Positions 41,439 to 49,976 of a stretch of DNA of 64,000 bases are shown piece after piece. The translations under genes and the position numbers were made by a program. Source of the stretch: Streptomyces sp. I05A-00742 (GTDB lineage Bacteria > Actinomycetota > Actinomycetes > Streptomycetales > Streptomycetaceae); the NCBI RefSeq assembly GCF_013055795.1, contig NZ_JABETO010000020.1:44715-108714 (forward strand), in the 5' to 3' direction. Each line of letters starts with the position of its first letter. Position 1 is the first letter of the stretch. The notes under the pieces were generated by a model. The model was given only the letters and a program-made list of their open reading frames with translations. It was not told where the DNA came from and made no database searches.

Positions 41439-41972
41439 ATGAGCCGGTCGACGAGCGGAGACGCCGGGGACTGCCCGGTCACCGGGGCGGTGGAGGGGGT
41501 GACGGACGGGGTGACGGTGCCCATCCCCGCCTCCGCCCAGGCGGGGCCGGTCAGCCACGCGATCTTCCGCGTCGCCCGTCTCCACCGCATGATCGGCGGA
41601 CAGCTCCTGCGCCGCGTCGGCCTCCATCTCGGCCAGGAGCTGGTGATGATGCAACTGTGGGAGCTCGGCCCCCAGCGCCAGACCGACCTCGTCCGTCTGC
41701 TCGACTCCGACGCCGCCACCATGACCCGGACGATCCAGCGGCTCGAACACGCCGGCTTCGTCCGCCGCTGCCCCTGCGCGACCGACAAGCGCGCCGTCAT
41801 CATCGAGCCCACCGCGGCCAGCCTCGCCCTGCGCCGCGACGTCGAGCGCATCTGGTCCGAGCTGGAGGACGCCGCCACCGGCGACCTCACCGCCGACGAG
41901 CGGGACATGGCCCTGCACATCCTGCGACGCCTGGAGGACAACCTCGCCCGCTCCGCGACCGCGACGTCCTGA
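41439..41972 (+). CDS. MarR-family regulator
   Basis: A 177-residue regulator. After about 40 unconserved residues the MarR winged helix follows: FRVARLHRMIGGQLLRRVGL, LGPQRQTDLVRLLDSDAATM, TRTIQRLEHAGFVRRCPCAT, with DKRAVIIEPTAA in the wing. CPCATDKR carries two Cys and might be redox sensitive. It is divergent from the OYE reductase. I start at ATG 41439; AGGAGG is 11 bases upstream, slightly far. Confidence 0.88.
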   Translation: MSRSTSGDAGDCPVTGAVEGVTDGVTVPIPASAQAGPVSHAIFRVARLHRMIGGQLLRRVGLHLGQELVMMQLWELGPQRQTDLVRLLDSDAATMTRTIQRLEHAGFVRRCPCATDKRAVIIEPTAASLALRRDVERIWSELEDAATGDLTADERDMALHILRRLEDNLARSATATS

Positions 41973-42080
41973 TCCCGACGTCCTGATTCTGGGCTCTGAT
42001 CCCGGCGATCGAAGGCGGGTTCAGTGGCCGCGCGGGAACGCGGGCCGAGCCCGGCCCCGCGGGGAGCCGCCACCGGATCA

Positions 42081-42656
42081 TCAGCCGATCGGCCCTGCCT
42101 TGCAGGCGGCGTCGGTGACCGCTTTGCCGGAGGAGGCGACGGTCTTGGCGGCGGTATCGGCAGTCCTCCCCGCGGTGTCCGCGGTCCGTCCCGCCGCGTC
42201 GGCGGCCGTGCTCGTGGCGGCCGTGCTCGCGGCAGCCGCCGCCTTGCCCGCGGTGGCGGCCGCCGTCTCCGCCGCACCGGAGGCCGCCTCGCCCGACGCC
42301 TTCTCCGCGGCCCCTGCTGCCCCCGCCCCCGCCGCCGGTGCCGCCCCCGCCGCGGTGGCCAGCAGCGGCTGAAGCCGCTGAAGGGTGACGACGAGCAGGC
42401 CCGTGACCTCGTTGAGCTCCCGCAGTACCTCCGACAGCCCGGCCAGGCCGCCGAGGGCACCCGACTGCGGGGTCCTCCCCGCCCCCGGGCCGTCCCCGGA
42501 GCCGAACAGGGCGGAAAGCAGCGCCCATTGCTCCCGCCGGCCGACCCGCTCACCGCTTTCCCGGTCCCGGTCCCGGTCCAGGAACTCGTCGAACGCTTTC
42601 TTGGAATCGTTCGCCAGCGCCGCGATGAGTTCTTTCAGCACCTCGGTGCTCGCCAT
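42081..42656 (-). CDS. phasin-like helical protein A
   Basis: A 191-residue protein, predicted almost entirely helical. Its N-terminus (EVLKELIAALANDSKKAFDE, then FLDRD) is shared with two other proteins of this cluster (44265 and 46142). Residues about 75-105 hold an amphipathic segment, SEVLRELNEVTGLLVVTLQR, followed by QPLLATAAG. From about 110 comes an Ala/Thr/Gly repeat region (GRTADTAGRTADTAAKTVAS) that would form long amphipathic helices, as in phasins or LEA-like proteins. There is no signal peptide. It is last in a minus-strand operon with the UbiB-type kinase (91 bases upstream). Function unknown; surface coat of a lipid or prenyl particle is a guess. Confidence 0.7.
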   Translation of the reverse strand: MASTEVLKELIAALANDSKKAFDEFLDRDRDRESGERVGRREQWALLSALFGSGDGPGAGRTPQSGALGGLAGLSEVLRELNEVTGLLVVTLQRLQPLLATAAGAAPAAGAGAAGAAEKASGEAASGAAETAAATAGKAAAAASTAATSTAADAAGRTADTAGRTADTAAKTVASSGKAVTDAACKAGPIG

Positions 42657-42747
42657 GGACTCGGTCCCTTCGCATCGATGGGAAATTCCGCGGGAAATTC
42701 CGCACGCTCCCGTAATGCCCGAATCCCCGTGAATCCCGCGATGTTCT

Positions 42748-44250
42748 TCACCGCCCCCGGCGCGCATGCCGGTGGAATCCCCAGAGGGCCAGCGCGCCCG
42801 CCGCGAGCAGCGCGTGCTGCTGCCGGCCGGCGGTACGACGGGACGAGGACGGCGGCCCGTCGTACTCCGGAAGCAGGCCTCCGCGCAGCCGCTCCCCGGC
42901 CTCGCTGTAGGCCAGCAGCGCCTCCAGCGCCCGGCGGGCCGTCTGCTGCGGGGAGATGATCTCCCGGAGGACGTGCAGGACGATGCCGTGCACCTCGGAC
43001 TCGAACAGATCGGGGAACGTCAGGTGCGGGGCCAGCAGCCGCACGCTGCTCTCCAGGTTGACCAGGGACTTCCCGATCAGGGACACGGTCGGGGCCGAGG
43101 CGATGCCGCGGCGGGCCGCCCTCTCCAGGACGGAGCCGAACGCGACACCGAAGTTCATCTCCGCCATCGAGGAGGAGGCCAGCTTGGGCACCAGGGCGGC
43201 CATGTCGGTGGTGAAACCGGGGATGTTCGACCACGGAGTGGTGCGCCCCAGCTCGGTCCACACCCGTGCCAGGCCGTGGCCGTCGTTCTGGCCGACGGCC
43301 ATCAGCAGGAGCAGCATGCGCATGCTCGTGCGCTGGTCGAGGCGGCCCACCATGCCCCAGTCCAGCAGCGTCGCCGGGGCGTCCGGGCTGACGAAGACGT
43401 TCCCGGGGTGCGGGTCCGCATGGTAGAAGCGGTCGACGAAGTAGCCGCGGCCCATGAACGCCGTCAGCTCGCGGGCGATGGCCTCACGCCGCTGCTCGTC
43501 CAGCTCCGCCCGGTCGACCCGGGCCACCGAGCCGCCGGGGGCGAGCGACTGCACCAGGACGCTGGGGGCGGCCGCGACGACGCGCGGGATGTCCAGTTGG
43601 GGGAACCGGCCGACCGAGGCGCGGGCCCGTTCCATGTTGGCGGCCTCCTTGGTGAAGTCCAGCTCCGCCTCCATCGCGTCGAAGACGTTGGTGAGGATGG
43701 ACTCCACGTCGACCACCGCGTTGAAGCGCGGCGCGCCGCGCGCCGTGAGCCAGGCGGCACGGCGCAGCAACGCCATGTCGGCGTGGCTGGTCCGCCGGAC
43801 ACCGGGCCGCTGGAGCTTGATGACGCCGGGGGCGCCGCCGCGGAGGGTGACCCGGTGCACCTGCGCGAGCGAGGCGGCGCCGAGCGGACGGTCGGTGTCC
43901 ACGTCGTCGAACATCCGCCGCCAGTCCGGGCCGAGGTTCTCCGTGAGTACGGGCGTGAAGGCGGCGAAGGGCTGGGCGGGAACCTGGTCGTTGAGCTTCT
44001 GGAACTCGGCGCGCAGGTGCGCCGGTACCAGGTCCGGCCGGGTGGCGAGGACCTGGCCCAGCTTCACGTACAGGGGCCCCAGCCGCTCCAGCGCCCGCCG
44101 TGCGGCCCGGGCCCGGCGGGCGGCGCGCCCGGGCGCGAGGGCGTCGTCCGGCGCGTGGCCGGATCGTGTCCGCGGCAATCCCTCGTCCTGGCCGACCAGT
44201 TCTCCCAGCACCCTGGCCACGGCGAACAGCCGGCCGCCGACCGCACCCAT
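42748..44250 (-). CDS. UbiB/ABC1/ADCK-family atypical kinase
   Basis: A 500-residue member of the UbiB (COQ8/AarF) family. Visible signatures: KxGQ motif at about 63-66 (YVKLGQVLATRPDLVP), Ala-rich loop LGAASLAQVH (about 123-132), ATP-binding Lys in VIKLQRPGV (about 145), ExD region AELDFTKEAANMERA (about 195-209), catalytic HADPHPGN (about 278-284) and the DFG-like LLDWGM (about 295-300). It has a single C-terminal hydrophobic segment, HALLAAGALALWGFHRHA. UbiB proteins support prenyl-quinone or other prenyl-lipid metabolism as ATPases. It lies 14 bases after helical protein B and divergent from a polyprenyl synthase. Confidence 0.92.
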   Translation of the reverse strand: MGAVGGRLFAVARVLGELVGQDEGLPRTRSGHAPDDALAPGRAARRARAARRALERLGPLYVKLGQVLATRPDLVPAHLRAEFQKLNDQVPAQPFAAFTPVLTENLGPDWRRMFDDVDTDRPLGAASLAQVHRVTLRGGAPGVIKLQRPGVRRTSHADMALLRRAAWLTARGAPRFNAVVDVESILTNVFDAMEAELDFTKEAANMERARASVGRFPQLDIPRVVAAAPSVLVQSLAPGGSVARVDRAELDEQRREAIARELTAFMGRGYFVDRFYHADPHPGNVFVSPDAPATLLDWGMVGRLDQRTSMRMLLLLMAVGQNDGHGLARVWTELGRTTPWSNIPGFTTDMAALVPKLASSSMAEMNFGVAFGSVLERAARRGIASAPTVSLIGKSLVNLESSVRLLAPHLTFPDLFESEVHGIVLHVLREIISPQQTARRALEALLAYSEAGERLRGGLLPEYDGPPSSSRRTAGRQQHALLAAGALALWGFHRHARRGR

Positions 44251-44264
44251 CGCGCCCGCCGCCG

Positions 44265-44552
44265 CTACGCCCGCCTGCCGGGCGCGTCCGGCCCGGTGGC
44301 CCTGCTGTCGGCCCCGCCGACGGCCGCGAGAAGCGGTTCGACGGTTCTCAGTTCCTCGGCCAGTCTGCCCAGCAGTTCGCCGACGGCGCTCAACTGCCGC
44401 GGAAGACCGGCCAGGGCCGCGACGGCGAGGAGCCTGCCCGCGGCACCGGTGAGGTCATCCCCGGCATCGTGGCCCAGGAGGTCGTCGAACGCCTTCTTGT
44501 AATCGTCCGCCACATTGCCCATGAATTCCTCGACAACGTTGCGCGTTCCCAT
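44265..44552 (-). CDS. phasin-like helical protein B
   Basis: A 95-residue protein, the shortest of the three paralogues. The N-terminus VVEEFMGNVADDYKKAFDDL matches proteins A and C position for position around the ADD-x-KKA(F/L)D core. A second helix, AVGELLGRLAEELRTVEPLL, aligns with the amphipathic helix of protein A, and the acidic/Pro tail is short. It starts the minus-strand operon B-UbiB-A and is divergent from the polyprenyl synthase over a 203-base gap. That gap contains GGGCG-TG-CGCCC and TGTC-TCGGC-GACA dyads near 44655-44680. No function is known. Confidence 0.7.
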   Translation of the reverse strand: MGTRNVVEEFMGNVADDYKKAFDDLLGHDAGDDLTGAAGRLLAVAALAGLPRQLSAVGELLGRLAEELRTVEPLLAAVGGADSRATGPDAPGRRA

Positions 44553-44755
44553 CAGGAGGCGTTCCTTCCCCGGTGCCGGTCAGGGGCCAGAACCTATCGG
44601 CACGGGCCGGGACACACAAACCGTGCAGTTAATGGGATGAGCAGCAAATCTCTTGTCTCGGCGACAGGTGGGCGTGCGCCCAATTCCCCTCGTCGCCGGG
44701 GCGTCATTCGCTAGGTTTGCCGACGCCAATTCCCTGTTACGGAGGGATTGATCTC

Positions 44756-46018
44756 ATGACCGACGACATGCCCCAGCTGTCCGTCCCCCGGGCGCCCGCG
44801 GCCGCGACGGGAGGACCCGCGCGGCTGCCCCTGCCCCTGCCGCCGACCCGGAACGCACGGCCCGTGGGCCGGGAGGTGCCGGGCCCCGGGATCACCCCTC
44901 GCGCGCAGGGCGACGCCCGGGTCGCCCGGACGGCGTCGGCGCTGCACGAGGGGATCACCCGGCTCTGCCCCGCCGCGCCCGGAGCGGTCCTCAGCGCGGA
45001 ACTGATGGGGCGGGAGGGGCTCCCCGCGCTCGACCCGGCCGGCTCCGCGGACCGCGACCGGCGGCTCCACGCCGCCCTGGTGGCCCCGGTGCGCCATCTG
45101 CTCGACGCCGGCGGCAAGCGCTGGCGCGGCCATCTGATGGCCCGGATCCTGGAGTTGTTCGGCGCCGGCGGCCACCATTACGCCGAGCTCGTCGCCGCGT
45201 GCGAGGTCGGGCACGCCGGCTCGCTGATGGTGGACGACGTCGAGGACGCGTCATCCCTGCGGCGCGGCAGCCCGGCGGCGCACACCGTCTTCGGCGAGGC
45301 CACGGCCATCAACGCGGGTACCGCCGCCTACTTCAGCCTCGACCGCGCCATCCGGCACACCCTCCCCGAGGACGCGGAGCTCCGGCTGGCGGTGTACGAG
45401 ACCTACCTGGCCGGTCTGCGCGCCACCCACGCGGGCCAGGCCCTGGACATCCAGGGTCACCAGGAGGAACTGGAGCTGGCGCTGACCACGTCGGACAGCC
45501 GGCCGCTGCTGCGGATGCTGGCGCTCACCCACCGGCTGAAGACCGGCGTCCAAGTCCGGGTGGTGTGCGAGATCGGGGCCCTCGCCGGGCGCGCGACGCC
45601 CGAACAACGAACAGCCCTGGGGGAGTTCGGTGAGGCGCTCGGGCTCGCCTACCAGATCACCGACGACATCGGCGATCTGAGGGGGGTCACGCACCGCGAC
45701 CGGGCCACCAAGCACGCGGCCGAGGACCTCCGCAACACCAAGGTCACCTTCCCCCTGGCGTACGCCGTCGCGTTGCTCCCCCGGGCCGAGGCGACCGCCC
45801 TGTGGCGCTCCCTGCGCGCGGGGCCCGACGAACGGGCCGTGGCGCGGGCCGTACGGACGATCGAGGACTGCGGGGCCGTGGCCGCCTGCGAGAAGGAAGC
45901 GGCCCGCCTGCTGGACGACGCGTGGGCGGCGGTGCGCCCCTGCCTCCCCGACTCCCCGCACACCGCCGCCCTCGCCGACATGGCCGCGGCCGTCGTCCGG
46001 CGGACGTGGACCACGTGA
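44756..46018 (+). CDS. polyprenyl (isoprenyl) diphosphate synthase
   Basis: A 420-residue trans-isoprenyl diphosphate synthase. After an about 95-residue Pro/Arg-rich N-terminal extension, the core has GGKRWRGHLM (IPP binding), the first Asp-rich motif LMVDDVEDASSLRRG (DDVED at about 160-164), KTGVQVRVVCEIGALAG and the second Asp-rich motif AYQITDDIGDLRG (about 303-307). The residues four and five before the first motif are Ser and Gly, small, which favours products longer than FPP. It probably supplies prenyl chains for the cluster's lipid. The ATG follows GGAGGG. It is followed by helical protein C. Confidence 0.9.
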   Translation: MTDDMPQLSVPRAPAAATGGPARLPLPLPPTRNARPVGREVPGPGITPRAQGDARVARTASALHEGITRLCPAAPGAVLSAELMGREGLPALDPAGSADRDRRLHAALVAPVRHLLDAGGKRWRGHLMARILELFGAGGHHYAELVAACEVGHAGSLMVDDVEDASSLRRGSPAAHTVFGEATAINAGTAAYFSLDRAIRHTLPEDAELRLAVYETYLAGLRATHAGQALDIQGHQEELELALTTSDSRPLLRMLALTHRLKTGVQVRVVCEIGALAGRATPEQRTALGEFGEALGLAYQITDDIGDLRGVTHRDRATKHAAEDLRNTKVTFPLAYAVALLPRAEATALWRSLRAGPDERAVARAVRTIEDCGAVAACEKEAARLLDDAWAAVRPCLPDSPHTAALADMAAAVVRRTWTT

Positions 46019-46141
46019 ACCGGACCACCCCGTCCCCGGCTTCCTCCGCACGCGGCGCACGGCCGCCCCCGCGCCGAGGCCGCGCCCGCGCCCCGAACGC
46101 TCCCCGCCCCCGATCTTCGTAGACGCAAGGAGAACCCCCCG

Positions 46142-46621
46142 ATGACGGACACCTTCCGCACCCTGCTGGGCAACATCGCCGACGATGCGAAGAAGGCCCT
46201 GGACGACATCCTCGACCGGCCCCCGGCCGGCGCCCAGGGCACGGACCTGCTCACCCGGCACCTGCGCCTCCAGGCCGTCGCCAATCTCCCCGCCGACGCG
46301 CTCCAGACGCTCGGCAAGCTCGCCGCGCTGGAGAGTCTGGGCGAGGAGAGCGCCCGTAACCTCCTGCGCGGTGACACGGCGCTGAACACCCTCTCCGGGC
46401 TGGCCGGGGCGCCCGTCGCGGGCCTGACGGATCCGCTGGCCGCGGTCAGCGGTGCGGCGGGCGGCGCCGCGGACGTCGCGACGGCCCTGGCCTCCCTCCC
46501 CGGCCAGGTGGCCCGGCTCCAGGAGAACATCGCCCAGCTCACCAAGGCCCTGGAGGCCCTGCAGAACCTGGGCGGGGCCCTCGGCCAGGCGACCGGAGCA
46601 GGCGGCAAGAAGTCCGCTTGA
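46142..46621 (+). CDS. phasin-like helical protein C
   Basis: A 159-residue paralogue of proteins A and B. It opens TFRTLLGNIADDAKKALDDI, then LDRP, aligning with both. The remainder is helical with LPADALQTLGKLAALESLGE and a C-terminal heptad helix, LPGQVARLQENIAQLTKALE, ending in GAGGKKSA. No signal peptide or membrane span. The ATG follows AAGGAG, 123 bases after the polyprenyl synthase in the same direction. The association of this family on both sides of a UbiB kinase and a prenyl synthase is the reason to treat them as one system. Confidence 0.7.
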   Translation: MTDTFRTLLGNIADDAKKALDDILDRPPAGAQGTDLLTRHLRLQAVANLPADALQTLGKLAALESLGEESARNLLRGDTALNTLSGLAGAPVAGLTDPLAAVSGAAGGAADVATALASLPGQVARLQENIAQLTKALEALQNLGGALGQATGAGGKKSA

Positions 46622-46804
46622 TCCATCGCTCCCCGACCCCGTCGTCCCATCGGTCCACCCCAGGGCCCCTTCCGTCCGCCGTCCGCCGTCCGGCCGGCAT
46701 CCGCGGGCCACCAGGCTCACCCGGGGCCGCCACCGGTGACGTCGTCCTCCGGACCCATCCGGGTCCGCCGCGCGCGGCGGAGTGGCGTTCGGCGGCGGCG
46801 GGCG

Positions 46805-48031
46805 TCAGGGCGCGGGGGTGAACACCAGCGAGGCGTTGTGGCCGCCGAAGCCGAACGAGTTCGCGAGACCGGCCGTCAGCGGGCCGCGCCGGGGCGCGCC
46901 GGCGACGACGTCGAGCGGCACCTCCGGGTCCTGCGCGTCGAGGTTCCGGGTGGCCGGGACCACCTGGTCGCGCAGGGAAAGGACGGTGGCGACGGCGCCC
47001 AGCGCCCCCGCGGCCCCGAAGAGATGACCGGTCATCGACTTGGTGGCGGTCACGGCCGGGTGGGTGCCGACGGCCTCGGCGACGGAACGGGCCTCGGTGA
47101 GGTCGCCCTGCGGTGTGGAGGTCGCATGGGCGTGGACGAGCGCGATGTCACGCGGCGACAGCCCGGCGTCGGCCAGCGCCCGGCGCATGGCCCGGACCTG
47201 GCCCTCCGGGTGGGCGGCGGTGATGTGGTGGGCGTCGGAGGTGACGCCCGCGCCGGCGAGCGCCGCGTGGGCGCGGGCGTTCCGGGCGGCCGCGAACCCG
47301 GCACGCTCCAGGACGACCACGGCCGCCCCCTCGCCGATGACGAACCCGTCGCGGTCGACGTCGAACGGCCGCGACGCGCGGCCGGGTTCGTCGTTGCGGG
47401 TCGAGTGGGCCCTGGCCTGCGCGAACCCGGCCAGCGGCAGCGCGCAGACGCAGGCCTCGGTGCCGCCCGCCACGACCACGTCGGCCCGGCCGAGCCGGAT
47501 CAGGTCCAGGCCCTGCGCGATGGCCTCCGCCCCGGAGGCGCAGGCGCTGACCGGAGTGTGGGCGCCGCCCCGGGCGCCCAGTTCGATGCTGACCCAGGCG
47601 GCCGGGCCGTTGGCCATGAGCATGGGCACGGTGTGCGGGGAGACCCGCCGTACCCCGGAGGTCTCCAGGACGTCGTCCTGGCCGAGCAGGGTCAGGGCGC
47701 CGCCGGTGCCCGTGCCGATGACGACGGCCAGCCGCTCGGGGTCGGCCTCGGGCCGGCCCGCGTCGGCCCACGCCTCGCGGGCGGCTATCAGGGCGATCTG
47801 CTCGCAGCGGTCCATCCGGCGGGCCTGGACCCGGTCCATCACCCCGGCGGGATCCACCTTGAGCCGCCCCGCGATCCGGACGGGCAGCCCGGCCGCCCAC
47901 TCCTCCTCGATCGGCCCGATCCCCGACTCCCCGGCCAGCATCGCGGACCAGGTCGACGCGGCGTTCCCGCCCAGCGGCGTCGTCGCCCCGAGCCCCGTGA
48001 CCAGCACGGCGTTGGTGTCCCCAGCACTCAC
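46805..48031 (-). CDS. beta-ketoacyl-ACP synthase II-type enzyme (FabF-like)
   Basis: A 408-residue ketosynthase. The thiolase-fold triad is intact: Cys at about 164 (VSACASGAEAIAQG), His at about 302 (HATSTPQGD) and His at about 336 (TKSMTGHLFGAAGALG). No acyl carrier or chain-length-factor gene is adjacent, so it is a stand-alone condensing enzyme, possibly a second FabF for specialised or stress fatty acid synthesis. The start is GTG behind AGAGGGGG. It is divergent from a TetR-type regulator, which likely controls it. Confidence 0.92.
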   Translation of the reverse strand: MSAGDTNAVLVTGLGATTPLGGNAASTWSAMLAGESGIGPIEEEWAAGLPVRIAGRLKVDPAGVMDRVQARRMDRCEQIALIAAREAWADAGRPEADPERLAVVIGTGTGGALTLLGQDDVLETSGVRRVSPHTVPMLMANGPAAWVSIELGARGGAHTPVSACASGAEAIAQGLDLIRLGRADVVVAGGTEACVCALPLAGFAQARAHSTRNDEPGRASRPFDVDRDGFVIGEGAAVVVLERAGFAAARNARAHAALAGAGVTSDAHHITAAHPEGQVRAMRRALADAGLSPRDIALVHAHATSTPQGDLTEARSVAEAVGTHPAVTATKSMTGHLFGAAGALGAVATVLSLRDQVVPATRNLDAQDPEVPLDVVAGAPRRGPLTAGLANSFGFGGHNASLVFTPAP

Positions 48032-48356
48032 TGGACGAACCCCCTCTTGTTATAGCCCTTTGTGGTGGCAGCACAGGCGAACGGCGCCCTGCGCTGCGCG
48101 CGGAACCCGGCAGGCCCCGGCTCACGACCCCACCCTGTCAAGGAGGTTCGCGTTCCGCGCATGCCGTGATCAACGCATTCCGGCATCGACGATATGTGGG
48201 GTCCCTACAAGGTGTTCCCGGGAGGTGACGCCCGTCGGCCCCTTCGCCCGTCATTAGTGAAACAGTCGTACCATAAACTCGTCCTGAAGCGACGAGCGAG
48301 CGGTGAGCGTGCGGCTGGCGCGCGCTGGGAGAACGACGACGAGAGGACGGTGCCGC
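48032..48356. other. divergent intergenic region (ketosynthase/TetR)
   Basis: 325 bases with no supported gene. On the minus strand TATAAC, just upstream of the ketosynthase ribosome site (AGAGGGGG), is a candidate -10. On the plus strand an AT-richer patch, CGTACCATAAACTCG, near 48265-48280 could hold the TetR promoter. No strong dyad stands out. Confidence 0.5.
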
Positions 48357-48917
48357 GTGGCACGACCCCCGGACCCCGCCCGGCGGGAGCGCACCCTGGC
48401 GCGGGCGGCCGACCACGTCCTGGCGCACGGCCTGGCCGGTATGAGCCTGCGTCCGCTGGCCGCCGCCCTCGGCACCAGTCCGCGCATGCTGCTCTACGAC
48501 TTCGGCAGCAAGCAGGAACTGGTCTCGGCGGTCCTCGCCGAGGCCCGCCGCCGCGGCGCGGCGCGGGTGGCCGGGGAGCTCGTCCCGGAGACGGCCACCC
48601 CCGAGGAGCGTCTGCGCGCCCTCTGGGCCTGGATCAGCGCGCCCGAACGGGTGCCGTTCGTCCGCCTGTTCTTCGAGGTGCACGCCGACGCCGTGGCCCA
48701 TCCCGAGCACTACCCGGACCTGGCCACCGTGGTCACCGACTGGTTCGGCACCCTGGGCGCCGCCTTCCGCGACGTCACGACCGACCCCGACGACACCGTG
48801 ACCCCGACCGTGGTCATGGCGTTCGTCCGCGGGTTGCTGCTCGACCTCGCGGTCACCGGCGACCGCGACCGCGCGGACCGCGCGGTGGACCGCTTCGCGG
48901 GGCTGCTGCGGCCGTGA
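48357..48917 (+). CDS. TetR-family regulator
   Basis: A 186-residue regulator. The HTH lies at about 8-55: ARRERTLARAADHVLAHGLA, then LAAALGTSPRMLLYDFGSKQ. It is followed by a helical domain (FVRLFFEVHADAVAHPEHYP). It starts at GTG 48357 (VARPPDPARRE); an upstream start is possible but unconserved. It is divergent from the FabF-type gene and is its likely regulator. Confidence 0.88.
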   Translation: MARPPDPARRERTLARAADHVLAHGLAGMSLRPLAAALGTSPRMLLYDFGSKQELVSAVLAEARRRGAARVAGELVPETATPEERLRALWAWISAPERVPFVRLFFEVHADAVAHPEHYPDLATVVTDWFGTLGAAFRDVTTDPDDTVTPTVVMAFVRGLLLDLAVTGDRDRADRAVDRFAGLLRP

Positions 48918-48944
48918 CGGGCTGTGTGTGCGCGGTGGCTGTGC

Positions 48945-49015
48945 CTCGGGGCCCTATGTCTCGGGGTTCTGTGCCTCGGGGTTCTTCGTCTCGGGGTTCT
49001 ACGTCTCGGGGGTCG
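48945..49015. repeat. 15-bp tandem repeat, five units
   Basis: CTCGGGG recurs exactly every 15 bases at 48945, 48960, 48975, 48990 and 49005, with the full unit close to CTCGGGGTTCTGTGC. It fills the space between the TetR gene and the convergent SnoaL-type gene and runs into the last codons of the latter. No protein or terminator role is evident. Confidence 0.85.
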
Positions 49016-49424
49016 GGAGGACCCCCAACTGCTGCAGAAATGCCAGCAGATCCTTGTCCGACCACTTCTCGGCGAGCCGGCCGTTTTCAATGCGGTGGAT
49101 CACGGTCGCGGTCATCTTGACCGTGCGGCCGGTGGCCGGAATGCCCGGCAGGTCCCCGCTCTGCACCCCCTCGGCCAGCAGCCGGGTCACGACCTTGTCG
49201 CCCTCGGCGATCTGGTCCTCGATCCGGTGGGTGCCCGGCGTGCTCTCCCAGAACATCCGGAAGGCCTGCTTGAGCCCTTCGCGGCCCGGGGCGAACCCGG
49301 GGAACGGCGGCGGCGAGTGGTCGAGGTAGTCCTCGGCCACGAGCTCGTCCATGGCGTCGAGGTTCCCCCTGTCGATCTCCTCGTAGAACCGGCGAACCAG
49401 CCTCTTGTTCTCCTCCGGGGACAC
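48999..49424 (-). CDS. SnoaL-like ester cyclase/NTF2-fold protein
   Basis: A 141-residue SnoaL-like polyketide-cyclase/NTF2-fold protein: RLVRRFYEEIDRGNLDAMDE, VAEDYLDHSPPPFPGFAPGR, EGVQSGDLPGIPATGRTVKM and the closing GRLAEKWSDKDLLAFLQQLG. Such proteins are a widespread family acting on small hydrophobic substrates; a specific reaction cannot be assigned. GTG at 49424 follows GGAAGGCGG. Its 3' end is formed by the 15-bp tandem repeat. Confidence 0.85.
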   Translation of the reverse strand: MSPEENKRLVRRFYEEIDRGNLDAMDELVAEDYLDHSPPPFPGFAPGREGLKQAFRMFWESTPGTHRIEDQIAEGDKVVTRLLAEGVQSGDLPGIPATGRTVKMTATVIHRIENGRLAEKWSDKDLLAFLQQLGVLPTPET

Positions 49425-49670
49425 GGGACCGCCTTCCGCGCTCGGCGCACACCGCCGGGACCGGCGGCGCGTGTTCCCGGCAGCCTCGCCTCTGAGGGCG
49501 GCCGGGCGGTACGGCACGCCGCGCGGCCGCCCGCGTTCACCCGGATCGCCGCGGCCCGGCCGGTGGTTCCCCGGCGGGGGAGTGGTCCCGCCCACTGCCA
49601 CGCAGCGGAAGGGCTTGATGGCCGCCGTGCAGGCGACGCCGAGCAGCCCGCTCGGCTTCGTCGGCAAGGC

Positions 49671-49943
49671 GGCTTCTGCGGGTACGCCGACCCGACGATC
49701 CGTGACTGGTCCCGCCGCGACGACGCCGTCGCGCAGCGCCTCCGGCGCGTCGGCAACCGACGCGTGGACTACCTGCGCTCGCTGTTCGGCTCGCTCTGCC
49801 CCGACGGGGACGACGTCGAGGTCCGCCGCCTGCTCGCGTTCTCACTGCGCGTCGGCGACCACTTCATCGCCGCCGGTCACGGGGACGCCGGCCGGGCGGA
49901 GGTCCCGAAGCCGGCCAGGAGGCGGCTGTTGGGCCTCACGGCC
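49671..49943 (+). pseudogene. C-terminal fragment of a TetR-family regulator
   Basis: The plus strand reads GYADPTIRDWSRRDDAVAQR, RRVDYLRSLFGSLCPDGDDV, RRLLAFSLRVGDHFIAAGHG. This is clearly the ligand-binding C-terminal half of a TetR protein, ending near AEVPKPARRRLL. There is no HTH, start codon or ribosome site, because upstream sequence (49425-49670) is unrelated and gene-free. It is a decayed remnant, perhaps once the regulator of the convergent LysE exporter at 49977. Confidence 0.6.
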
Positions 49944-49976
49944 CGTTCCGGCCGCTCTCCGCCGGGGCGGGGCCGG

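Noticed and set aside
46805..48031. Type II polyketide synthase ketosynthase
   Set aside because: No chain-length factor, ACP or cyclase set adjacent, and the sequence is FabF-like; the SnoaL protein further right is a general NTF2-fold protein.
48945..49015. Possible CRISPR array
   Set aside because: Units are directly adjacent 15-mers without spacers and no cas genes are present.
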